Shown here: in pieces, positions 1 to 6,044 of the stretch
How the letters are laid out: every line of letters begins with the position of its first letter
Position numbering within the stretch: position 1 is the stretch's first letter
DNA from: Cyclobacteriaceae bacterium
GTDB taxonomy: Bacteria > Bacteroidota > Bacteroidia > Cytophagales > Cyclobacteriaceae
Assembly (NCBI GenBank): GCA_025455445.1
Contig: JALOMN010000082.1
Span: 1-6,929, forward strand
Direction: 5' to 3'
Length of the DNA stretch: 6,929 nucleotides
Notes under the pieces: model-generated
The model's database searches: none
Told to the model about the DNA's origin: nothing
What the model saw: only the letters and a program-made list of their open reading frames with translations
Position numbers and translations under genes: made by a program

Positions 1-54
1 CTAAGTCAATTTAAATTTTTAAACCTTAATTAATTACATAACAAACCAACAACT
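1..54 (+). other. AT-rich leader upstream of the first gene
   Basis: This short non-coding stretch precedes the first gene and is very AT-rich, as is usual for Bacteroidota leaders. TAAATTTT at 12-19 is one base away from the Bacteroidota -7 consensus TAnnTTTG, but a matching -33 TTTG element would lie at or beyond the window edge, so a promoter cannot be confirmed. There is no clear Shine-Dalgarno sequence before the ATG at 55. No operator-like inverted repeat is visible. Confidence 0.3.
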
Positions 55-687
55 ATGAAAACAAAATCAATTCTCGCTTCACTCCTATTTGCTGCTGGTT
101 CATTTATCTTATTCAATTGCGGCAGTAAAAAAGAATCAGCCGATGCTCACAATCACGATACGCATGAACACCAGGACAGCACACAACACGTATCCAGCAC
201 ATCAAACTATGCCGAAGCAGCCGAACCAACATTTACGGTTGATGTCGCTTTTCAGCAGCAATTGGCAGGCGTGTTTACATCCTATATCACACTAAAGGAA
301 TCCCTCGTCTCTTCTGATGTCAACAAGATAAAAGCAGAAGCGGGCACTACGCTTGCCGCTATTGGTAAGGTGGATATGAAATTACTGACCGGTGCTGCGC
401 ATAACGACTGGATGAATTTCGTAAGCGGACTTAACACCTCACTCCAGTCTATTCAAGCAACAGATGACATTGAAGTTCAGCGCGAAGGATTTAGCGCACT
501 CTCGGATAATCTGTATAAGAGCATTAAGGCCTACGGTTTAGGTGGCACCAATGCCTATTATGAGTTTTGCCCGATGGCGTTCAACAACCAGGGTGCGTTT
601 TGGTTGAGTAATGACGACAAAATCCGCAACCCGTATTTTGGTGACAAAATGCTTACGTGCGGAGAAGTGAAAGAGAAGTTGAAGTAA
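55..687 (+). CDS. DUF3347-domain lipoprotein with His-rich N-terminus, putative periplasmic metal binder
   Basis: A 210-residue envelope lipoprotein. The N-terminus has a Lys-containing start, a hydrophobic stretch (residues 5-20) and a lipobox-like LFNC with the candidate lipidated Cys22. The following Gly-Ser-Lys-Lys-Glu could influence sorting, which is an inference. Residues 32-45 hold five His (32, 34, 37, 39, 45) mixed with Asp and Glu, a likely metal-binding tether. A helical DUF3347-type domain follows from about residue 63. It ends in the family's most conserved block: Cys172-Pro-Met174, then GAFWLS, NPYFGDKML and Cys202. DUF3347 domains are known from Bacteroidota, where, as I recall, they also occur fused to CusB-like efflux adaptors, which suggests copper handling. 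The gene is a paralogue of 2862-3371, which shares the C-terminal block almost residue for residue, and it lies 17 bases before the methyltransferase gene. Family assignment is firm; metal binding is inferred from residues and neighbours. Confidence 0.85.
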   Translation: MKTKSILASLLFAAGSFILFNCGSKKESADAHNHDTHEHQDSTQHVSSTSNYAEAAEPTFTVDVAFQQQLAGVFTSYITLKESLVSSDVNKIKAEAGTTLAAIGKVDMKLLTGAAHNDWMNFVSGLNTSLQSIQATDDIEVQREGFSALSDNLYKSIKAYGLGGTNAYYEFCPMAFNNQGAFWLSNDDKIRNPYFGDKMLTCGEVKEKLK

Positions 688-704
688 CATTGAAATAACC
701 CGGT

Positions 705-1373
705 ATGCCCGATAGTAAAAACTATATACCTGCTCTCAAGTATGATTGGTTGACTCGAATTTACGATCCGGTACTTCAACTAACCATGCCGGAACGAAAG
801 TTCAAAAATGCATTGATCAACCAGATGAATGTTCAAGCAAATGATAAAGTGCTTGACTTTGGCTGCGGATCGTTAACACTATCCATCATGGCTGCTCTAA
901 AACATAGCCATGCAGAGTTTTATGGTGTCGACATCGATGAAAAAATTCTCTCAATAGCAAAGAAGAAAGTAGCGGGAGCCGGATTAACCATTCAAACAAA
1001 GCTTTACGATGGAGGTAGGCTGCCCTACCCTGATAACTCTTTTAATAAGGTTATGTCAAGCCTGGTTTTTCATCACCTCACCTTACGCCAAAAGTACAGT
1101 GCCTTGGAAGAAATTCTGCGAGTACTTAAACCTTCGGGTACGGTGAATATTGCAGATTTTGCCAAGCCTGCTAATGTGTTGCAGCGAACGAGTTTTTATA
1201 CTATTCAGCTTTTGGATGGATTCGAGACTACGCAAGACAGTGTAAAAAATGTATTGCCTGCTGCTCTTCGTGAAACAGGCTTTCTGAAAGTAAACGAAAC
1301 AGGAGTTTTCAAAACAATGGTGGGTACTGTACGAATTTTCAGTGCACAAAAACCTAATCAATCTATTCTATGA
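705..1373 (+). CDS. Class I SAM-dependent methyltransferase, substrate unknown
   Basis: A 222-residue cytoplasmic protein with no signal peptide or membrane segment. It has a Rossmann-type methyltransferase fold. The N-terminal block YIPALKYDWLTRIYDP (residues 7-22) is characteristic of a bacterial subgroup of class I enzymes. Motif I is VLDFGCGSLT (49-58), the acidic end of strand 2 is VDID (75-78), LPYPDNSFNKV lies at 106-116, FHHL at 122-125, and the strand-5 region LRVLKPSGTVNIADF at 138-152. Motif I is degenerate: the canonical DxGxGxG would put Gly at residue 57, where Leu is found. The only Cys is Cys54 in motif I, so the cysteine set that ArsM arsenite methyltransferases use to bind arsenic is absent. 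The stop overlaps the oxidase start in an ATGA (1370-1373), implying translational coupling with a copper enzyme. The substrate could be a small molecule, quinone or protein; the sequence does not decide. Confidence 0.85.
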   Translation: MPDSKNYIPALKYDWLTRIYDPVLQLTMPERKFKNALINQMNVQANDKVLDFGCGSLTLSIMAALKHSHAEFYGVDIDEKILSIAKKKVAGAGLTIQTKLYDGGRLPYPDNSFNKVMSSLVFHHLTLRQKYSALEEILRVLKPSGTVNIADFAKPANVLQRTSFYTIQLLDGFETTQDSVKNVLPAALRETGFLKVNETGVFKTMVGTVRIFSAQKPNQSIL

Positions 1374-2839
1374 AAAGAAGAGAATTCATCAAACAGACCG
1401 GACTTTCAGCCATCACAGCATGGGCGGGTTCATCATTGTTACTTAGTGCCTGCCATACCGAAGAAGATATGATGGGTGAGGCCAATTGGATTGTAGAAGG
1501 TGGTTTTACTCAAGCCTTATTTAAACCAGTTGTTGTAGAAGGTAATACACAACTAATTGTGCAGACAACAACTGGACAGCTACTGAATGGTTCTTCTTCC
1601 TCCATCCTTTCCTATCGAAATGGCTTGTTGGGTAACACCATAAAAGCTACACGTGGCGAAACGGTGAGCGTTCAGGTGCAAAACAATTTGGGAGAAGAGA
1701 CAAATATACATTGGCATGGATTGATTGTGCCTGAAGATATGGATGGCCACCCAAAGGATCTGATTGCAGCAGGTAGTTCATTCACCTATGCACTTCCCAT
1801 TAATCAACGTGCGGGAACCTATTGGTATCATCCTCATCCACACGAAGCTACTGCACGACAAGTGTTCATGGGATTGGCCGGAATGTTTATTGTCACAGAC
1901 AGTGAAGAAGCTGCACTTAATCTTCCAACTGGCGATTTTGAAATTCCTCTTATTATTCAGGATAAACGTTTCTCTGGTTCTTCCCTTGACTATTCACCAA
2001 GTCAAGATGAAATCATGACGGGGTATTTGGGTGAACAAATTATTGTTAATGGAACTTATGCGCCATATGCAAGTGTGGCGAAGGGTTGGCATCGATTAAG
2101 GTTGCTAAACGGCTCAACTGCCCGCGTCTACAACCTTGCCCTTTCTAATGGAATGCCATTTCATGTGATTGGTGCTGATGGGGGGTTGCTGGCTGCTCCT
2201 GAAAGCGTAAACAGTCTCATGCTCGCGCCCGGGGAACGTGCCGATGTGCTGATTGATTTTTCGGGGTTAGCACTCGGTCAATCGGTATACCTGCTGAGTA
2301 AAAAGTTCAGTCAATATAATGTACAAGGCAGACAACAATACAACATCATGAAGTTTGTAGTGGAGCAGGCGACTGCACCTGCATTTACTCTTCCTACAAA
2401 TCTTTCAACAATAAACGTCATTCCTACTGCCTCGGCAGTTACTACCCGCACATTCGACATTGCTGCGCTGGTCGGTGGTATGGGTGGGCATGGAGGCATG
2501 GGCAGGCACTCGATCGGAGGTAAAACTTTTGAGATGGATAGAATTGATGAAACCGTTCAAGCCAACACAACTGAGATATGGGAATTCGATAACCGGATGG
2601 GTGATGAAATTCACCCCATGCACATACATGGCGTACAATTTCAAATATTGGAACGCACGGGTGGCAGAGGAAATCTGATCGCGACTGAAAAGGGCTGGAA
2701 AGATACAGTACTGTTAATGCCAGGAGAAAAGGTTCGTGTAATTATGACCTTTCCCGCTTACACCGGAGTCTTTGTTTTTCATTGTCACAACCTGGAACAT
2801 GAAGACGATGGCATGATGCTGAATTTTGAAATTATTTAA
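1370..2839 (+). CDS. CueO-like multicopper oxidase, Tat-exported lipoprotein
   Basis: A 489-residue three-cupredoxin multicopper oxidase, close in layout to CueO, which oxidises Cu(I) to Cu(II) in the periplasm. The N-terminus carries a twin-arginine signal (KRREFIKQTG, Arg3-Arg4) and a lipobox LSAC, so Cys28 is probably lipidated after Tat export. All four copper motifs are present: HWHG (114-117), HPHPH (154-158), HPMHIHG (415-421) and HCHNLEHEDDGMM (471-483). By analogy with CueO, His415, Cys472, His477 and Met482 form the type 1 site; His114 and His418 the type 2 site; and His116, 154, 156, 420, 471 and 473 the type 3 pair. A Gly/Met/His loop (369-380, GGMGGHGGMGRH) lies where CueO has its Met-rich Cu(I)-binding insert, but is much shorter. 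The start is set by the signal and by the ATGA overlap with the methyltransferase. Cuprous oxidase activity is inferred from family and context; a laccase-type role is possible. Confidence 0.95.
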   Translation: MKRREFIKQTGLSAITAWAGSSLLLSACHTEEDMMGEANWIVEGGFTQALFKPVVVEGNTQLIVQTTTGQLLNGSSSSILSYRNGLLGNTIKATRGETVSVQVQNNLGEETNIHWHGLIVPEDMDGHPKDLIAAGSSFTYALPINQRAGTYWYHPHPHEATARQVFMGLAGMFIVTDSEEAALNLPTGDFEIPLIIQDKRFSGSSLDYSPSQDEIMTGYLGEQIIVNGTYAPYASVAKGWHRLRLLNGSTARVYNLALSNGMPFHVIGADGGLLAAPESVNSLMLAPGERADVLIDFSGLALGQSVYLLSKKFSQYNVQGRQQYNIMKFVVEQATAPAFTLPTNLSTINVIPTASAVTTRTFDIAALVGGMGGHGGMGRHSIGGKTFEMDRIDETVQANTTEIWEFDNRMGDEIHPMHIHGVQFQILERTGGRGNLIATEKGWKDTVLLMPGEKVRVIMTFPAYTGVFVFHCHNLEHEDDGMMLNFEII

Positions 2840-2861
2840 AACACTTTAAACAAATACAACT

Positions 2862-3371
2862 ATGAAAACCAAATGGATTACACTTGCGCTTGTACTAAGC
2901 TGCACAATCGCTTTCGCACAACACGACCATGCTGGTCACGATCAGGCCAAAGCACAAACAACAGCAGCAACTTTCAAAGATGCTAAACTCGGCAATGCAT
3001 ACACACTGTATTTAAAATTGAAAGATGCTTTGGTTGCTTCCAATGCCGATGAAGCAAAAAAAGCAGCTGGCGAACTTCAGAAGTCACTAAAGGGCGTAAA
3101 GGGTTCTGCCGATGCACTTGCAGCAACCACAAAGCTGGCAAGTACAAATGCTTTAGACGAACAGCGTCAGATATTTAGTACGGTAAGTAACGAAATGTCC
3201 ACGCTGGTTAAAGGCGGTCAACTCTCGACAGGTGCATTGTATTTGGAATACTGCCCAATGGCCAATGGTAATGAAGGTGCCTTCTGGCTCTCTAATGAAA
3301 AGCAGATCAAGAACCCATACTTCGGTGATAAAATGTTAAAGTGCGGAAGTGTAAAGGAAACGATTCAATAA
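2862..3371 (+). CDS. Secreted DUF3347-domain protein, putative periplasmic copper binder
   Basis: A 169-residue soluble periplasmic protein. A Sec signal peptide (residues 1-19) ends in AFA|Q. The predicted mature protein starts with Gln-His-Asp-His-Ala-Gly-His-Asp, placing three His (21, 23, 26) at the very N-terminus in a pattern that could bind Cu(II). The rest is a Lys/Ala-rich helical DUF3347 domain (about 40-168). It ends with Cys131-Pro-Met133, GAFWLS (139-144), NPYFGDKML (151-159) and Cys161. It is a paralogue of the lipoprotein at 55-687 but is shorter and lacks a lipobox: the one Cys in the signal (Cys14) is within the hydrophobic core, without a convincing lipobox context. It starts 22 bases after the oxidase gene, so it may supply or buffer copper for that enzyme, which is an inference. 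Both DUF3347 genes share the bases CAACTATGAAAAC around the start codon. Confidence 0.88.
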   Translation: MKTKWITLALVLSCTIAFAQHDHAGHDQAKAQTTAATFKDAKLGNAYTLYLKLKDALVASNADEAKKAAGELQKSLKGVKGSADALAATTKLASTNALDEQRQIFSTVSNEMSTLVKGGQLSTGALYLEYCPMANGNEGAFWLSNEKQIKNPYFGDKMLKCGSVKETIQ

Positions 3372-3387
3372 ATCTAAAGAGTCTACT

Positions 3388-3831
3388 ATGAGAAAGTCAT
3401 TTGTATCGCTTGTCTTGCTTTTATTTTCCGGATTTCTCTACGCGCAGACCGATGAGCAGAAAGTAAAAGAAGTTTTATCATCTTATAAAAGCGCTCTTGA
3501 AAAATTGGATGTAAAAGGGACAGACGTGTTGTTTGTCGCCAACAGCCAGATTATTGAATCAGGTAAAGTAGAGGGCACGTATCAGGATTATCTTGCCCAT
3601 CATATCGGCCCTGAGTTGGGCGACTTTGCGTCTTTCAAATTTGATCCTTACAACGTGACAGTAACAGTTACTGGTGATTATGCTTTTGCCGTGGAGACCT
3701 ACAACTACACGATTGTGTTGAAGAAGGACAACTCCGAAATCAAACGGAAAGGCGTGGCGTCTTCTTTTTTGAAAAAGGAAAATGGCACATGGAAAATTGT
3801 GCACATGCACAACTCCTCGCGCAAACCATAA
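3388..3831 (+). CDS. Secreted NTF2/SnoaL-like (DUF4440-type) protein
   Basis: A 147-residue protein with a Sec signal peptide (residues 1-19, LYA|Q) followed by a compact alpha+beta domain of the NTF2-like superfamily. The signs are an N-terminal helix EQKVKEVLSSYKSALEKLD (23-41), mixed beta strands (about 89-128), and the typical C-terminal strand NGTWKIVHMHNSSR (132-145). The length is normal for the group. NTF2-like folds serve as small enzymes, ligand-binding pockets or non-enzymatic domains, so the fold does not give the job. His71, His72, His139 and His141 are candidate metal or catalytic residues, and the HMH near the end is suggestive in this setting. It lies 16 bases after the DUF3347 gene and 9 bases before the TRASH/YHS-like gene, so it is almost certainly co-transcribed with them. 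Fold assignment is fairly sure; function is unknown. Confidence 0.8.
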   Translation: MRKSFVSLVLLLFSGFLYAQTDEQKVKEVLSSYKSALEKLDVKGTDVLFVANSQIIESGKVEGTYQDYLAHHIGPELGDFASFKFDPYNVTVTVTGDYAFAVETYNYTIVLKKDNSEIKRKGVASSFLKKENGTWKIVHMHNSSRKP

Positions 3832-3840
3832 CCACAGTAG

Positions 3841-4338
3841 ATGCCAATGAAAATTAAACGTGTGAAACAAAGTGCATCTGGCAGAAAGCACCAAAAGGAA
3901 AAACGGAGAAATATCCTGCTGAATTCCTTTGGTGTGTTGGCGTTGATTATCCCACTAACCTGGGCAGTGATTGGCATTTACAAGTACGAGAAAGAAGGTG
4001 CCGAGGAGAAGAATGACTATAAAGCATCACATCCTGGCATTGAAAAACTGATTGACCCTAACAAAGTTTGTATGGCCACCAATGCATTCATGAATGGACA
4101 TGAGCAAATGTTAGTGCCTAATCAGGAGGGCAACTTTTACGCTTGTAGTCAGCCTTGCATATCAACAATTCAACTAAGCGAAGTAGAACGTTACGCAATT
4201 GATCCTGTCAGTAACAATAGAATTAGCAAGGCAAAAGCATTTATTTGCTTGCACCCCGACAGGTCTGGCAAGGTATGCTATTTCGAATCGAAGGAAAATC
4301 ACATCGAATTTGTTAAAATCCACAAAAATGAGAGATAA
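3841..4338 (+). CDS. Membrane-anchored Cys-rich protein with TRASH/YHS-like metal-binding features
   Basis: A 165-residue protein of no named family that I can fix. The first 24 residues are strongly basic, followed by one transmembrane helix (about 25-47), so the rest probably faces the periplasm by the positive-inside rule. The outer part has Cys77, Cys102 and Cys106 in the spacing C-x24-C-x3-C, close to the C-x19-22-C-x3-C of TRASH domains (heavy-metal trafficking, resistance and sensing). It continues into YAIDPVSNNRISKAKAF (118-134) and GKVCYFESKENHIEF (143-157), which resemble YHS-type domains (DPV...A...G..YYF.S......F). Two more Cys (136, 146) could be ligands or form a disulfide. The likely role is a membrane-tethered copper sensor, chaperone or delivery factor, inferred from motif and neighbours. 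A second in-frame ATG at 3847 would remove only two residues. It overlaps nothing and precedes the largest gap in the operon. Confidence 0.72.
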   Translation: MPMKIKRVKQSASGRKHQKEKRRNILLNSFGVLALIIPLTWAVIGIYKYEKEGAEEKNDYKASHPGIEKLIDPNKVCMATNAFMNGHEQMLVPNQEGNFYACSQPCISTIQLSEVERYAIDPVSNNRISKAKAFICLHPDRSGKVCYFESKENHIEFVKIHKNER

Positions 4339-4408
4339 ATGCCGTTGAGCATAAATCCCCTGGTAAATATTTAGAAATGGATCACCATCCTTAAACCGCA
4401 CTGAAGTT
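4339..4408 (+). other. Largest intergenic gap in the cluster
   Basis: These 70 bases are the longest non-coding stretch in the window. They contain a perfect 10-base palindrome TAAATATTTA (4364-4373), with a TTG at 4345-4347 upstream, which might mark a weak internal promoter, but the match to the Bacteroidota TTTG/TAnnTTTG consensus is poor. Two tiny reading frames occur, of 11 codons (from 4339) and 5 codons (from 4377), neither with coding support. No stem-loop followed by a T run is present, so there is no sign of an intrinsic terminator and transcription probably continues. Confidence 0.3.
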
Positions 4409-5167
4409 ATGATTAAAAATAAAAATCTGTTCATCCGCAGAATCCATCGTTACCTTGGTCTATTCATTGGCATTCAGTTCTTAGGCTGGACTATCAGTGG
4501 CCTTTTTTTTAGCTGGAGCGACATAGATAACGTGCATGGCGACCATCTGCGAAAATCGCCAGCTTTTCTTTCTGCTGATGTTTCAACTGTTTCGCCTACG
4601 GATGCTATTCAAAAACTGAAGCAAACGCAAACTATTGATTCAATTCACTCCGTCCACCTTATTCGCATACTCAACAAGCCTGTTTATCAGATTGCCTATT
4701 TTTCAGGTCATATCGGTGAGGGAATGCATCACCACGTGCACTATGCTTTGGCCGATGCAGTTACAGGCGAAGTGAAACAATCATTGACCAAAGAAGAAGG
4801 AATTGCTGTAGCGAAAGAACAAGTCGTGCAAGGAGCAGAGGTAAGTGAGGTGCTCTTATTGGATCAGGCTGATGGTCATCATGAATACCGAGAGAAGCCT
4901 TTACCTGCTTGGGCAGTAAGTTTTAAGAATCCCGATTGCACTGTATATATAAGTGCAGAACTCGGAACCTTTCAATCCATTCGACACGACCAATGGCGGG
5001 CATTTGACTTTCTATGGATGTTCCATACAATGGACTATGCCGGACGCGACAATTTTAACAACTGGTTGCTGAAAATACTCTCTGTATTCGGGCTACTCAC
5101 AGTAATGTCGGGCTTTGTATTATATACCATTTCATCGCGCACCCTCAAAAAGATTTTTACCAAATAA
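4409..5167 (+). CDS. PepSY-domain membrane protein with His cluster
   Basis: A 252-residue inner-membrane protein with one helix near each end (about 14-35 and 219-241) and a large periplasmic middle. The start HRYLGLFIGIQFLGWTISGL (13-32) and the block FHTMDYAGRDNFNNWLLK (205-222) mark the PepSY-associated membrane family. The middle seems to hold two PepSY-like units (about 60-135 and 125-195): DAVTGEVKQSLTKEEGIAVA (116-135) closes the first and opens the second. An unusual His cluster, HIGEGMHHHVHY (101-112), lies in the first unit, with HH at 157-158. The family is related to membrane proteins proposed to act in iron or siderophore reduction. Conserved-looking His13 and His205 near the membrane could ligate haem or copper, which is an inference. 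It sits in a copper cluster, 70 bases after the Cys-rich protein and 15 before the DUF2911 gene. Cupric reduction or copper binding at the membrane are plausible roles. Confidence 0.85.
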   Translation: MIKNKNLFIRRIHRYLGLFIGIQFLGWTISGLFFSWSDIDNVHGDHLRKSPAFLSADVSTVSPTDAIQKLKQTQTIDSIHSVHLIRILNKPVYQIAYFSGHIGEGMHHHVHYALADAVTGEVKQSLTKEEGIAVAKEQVVQGAEVSEVLLLDQADGHHEYREKPLPAWAVSFKNPDCTVYISAELGTFQSIRHDQWRAFDFLWMFHTMDYAGRDNFNNWLLKILSVFGLLTVMSGFVLYTISSRTLKKIFTK

Positions 5168-5182
5168 ATTCAACCAACCAAT

Positions 5183-6043
5183 ATGAAAAGAATTATAATA
5201 GTCATCGCCATTGCACTCGTATATTCTGTTTCCGTAAGGGCACAGCTTAATTTACCACCAGCTAGTACAGATGCTGCATTTAAACAGCAGATTGGCTTTG
5301 GAGAGGTGGAGGTAAAATACTCTCGCCCCAGCGCCCGTGGCAGAGTAATTTTCGGAGGTATTGTTCCTTTTGGAGAGATGTGGCGAACAGGTGCACACGA
5401 TGCAACCACGATTAGATTTTCTGAAGCCGTAAAGCTAAATGGCAACGATATTCCAGGGGGTACATACTCTTTCTTCACCATTCCAAACCAGAATGAATGG
5501 ACAATCGTGATCAACAAGGCTACTGAAATGCACGGTACTTCCGATTACACGCAAGAGCAAGACCTGGTTCGCTTTACGGTAAAGCCTGAGAAATCATCAC
5601 GGTACTACGAAACATTTACCATTGAAGTAAATGACTTCACCAAAGAAGAAGCAGGATTGTTTTTACTGTGGGAGAATACACAGGTGAAGCTCACCATTAA
5701 AATGAACGTGGACGAAAAAGTAATGGCAGAGATCAATGATCGGATTAATGTAAAGAAAGAAGACCGCGCTAGTCTTTTCTATCAATCTAGTTCTTACTAC
5801 TTCAACAACAATAAGGATTTGAAGCAGGCTTATGCGTGGGTTCAAATAGCCAACAGCAAAGCGCAGGATGCTGCATATCTTCAACTGCAAGCAAAGATTG
5901 AAGCCGCGATGAATGACTATGCAGCGGCTATTAAAACATTGAAAGCCTCCACCGAATTGGCCACAACAAAAAAACTTGATCAGGTTATCGCAGCAAACGA
6001 GAAACTGCGTAATGAATGGGAAACGAAAACCGGCAAAAAGTAA
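5183..6043 (+). CDS. Secreted DUF2911 protein with helical TPR-like C-terminus
   Basis: A 286-residue exported protein. A Sec signal peptide (residues 1-20, VRA|Q) leads to a DUF2911 domain (about 23-173) recognised by YSRPSARGRVIFGGIVPFGE (46-65), MWRTGAHDATTIRFS (66-80) and IPGGTYSFFTIP (90-101). The C-terminal part (about 176-283) is helical and rich in Ala, Lys and Asn. It includes LKQAYAWVQIANSK (213-226) and AAMNDYAAAIKTLKASTE (241-258), whose pattern resembles one or two TPR units; this tail is commonly seen after DUF2911. The domain is widespread in Bacteroidota and has no established biochemical role. No Cys is present and His is scarce (two in total), so unlike its neighbours it shows no obvious soft-metal site. 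It starts 15 bases after the PepSY gene and ends one base before the YceI gene, so its translation is probably coupled to the latter. Confidence 0.9.
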   Translation: MKRIIIVIAIALVYSVSVRAQLNLPPASTDAAFKQQIGFGEVEVKYSRPSARGRVIFGGIVPFGEMWRTGAHDATTIRFSEAVKLNGNDIPGGTYSFFTIPNQNEWTIVINKATEMHGTSDYTQEQDLVRFTVKPEKSSRYYETFTIEVNDFTKEEAGLFLLWENTQVKLTIKMNVDEKVMAEINDRINVKKEDRASLFYQSSSYYFNNNKDLKQAYAWVQIANSKAQDAAYLQLQAKIEAAMNDYAAAIKTLKASTELATTKKLDQVIAANEKLRNEWETKTGKK

Positions 6044-6044
6044 A

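Noticed and set aside
12..19. TAAATTTT as a Bacteroidota -7 promoter element
   Set aside because: One mismatch in very AT-rich DNA, and the partner -33 element cannot be seen within the window; not enough to call a promoter.
705..1373. ArsM-type arsenite methyltransferase
   Set aside because: The only Cys is in the SAM motif; the cysteines that bind arsenic in ArsM are missing.
3559..3977. Two long minus-strand open frames antisense to the NTF2-like and TRASH/YHS-like genes
   Set aside because: Their products show no recognisable domain, and the plus-strand genes there have signal peptide, membrane and domain evidence. The same applies to the other minus-strand frames.
4377..4391. Small stem-loop (ATGG...CCAT or GGAT...ATCC) as a terminator
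   Set aside because: The stem is only four base pairs and no T run follows.
4377..4394. Mini-frame encoding Met-Asp-His-His-Pro
   Set aside because: Five codons with no ribosome-binding support; the His content is most likely chance.
5976..6044. Upstream extension of the YceI frame
   Set aside because: It overlaps the end of the DUF2911 gene and adds a basic segment before an otherwise perfect signal peptide; the ATG at 6045 is the better start.
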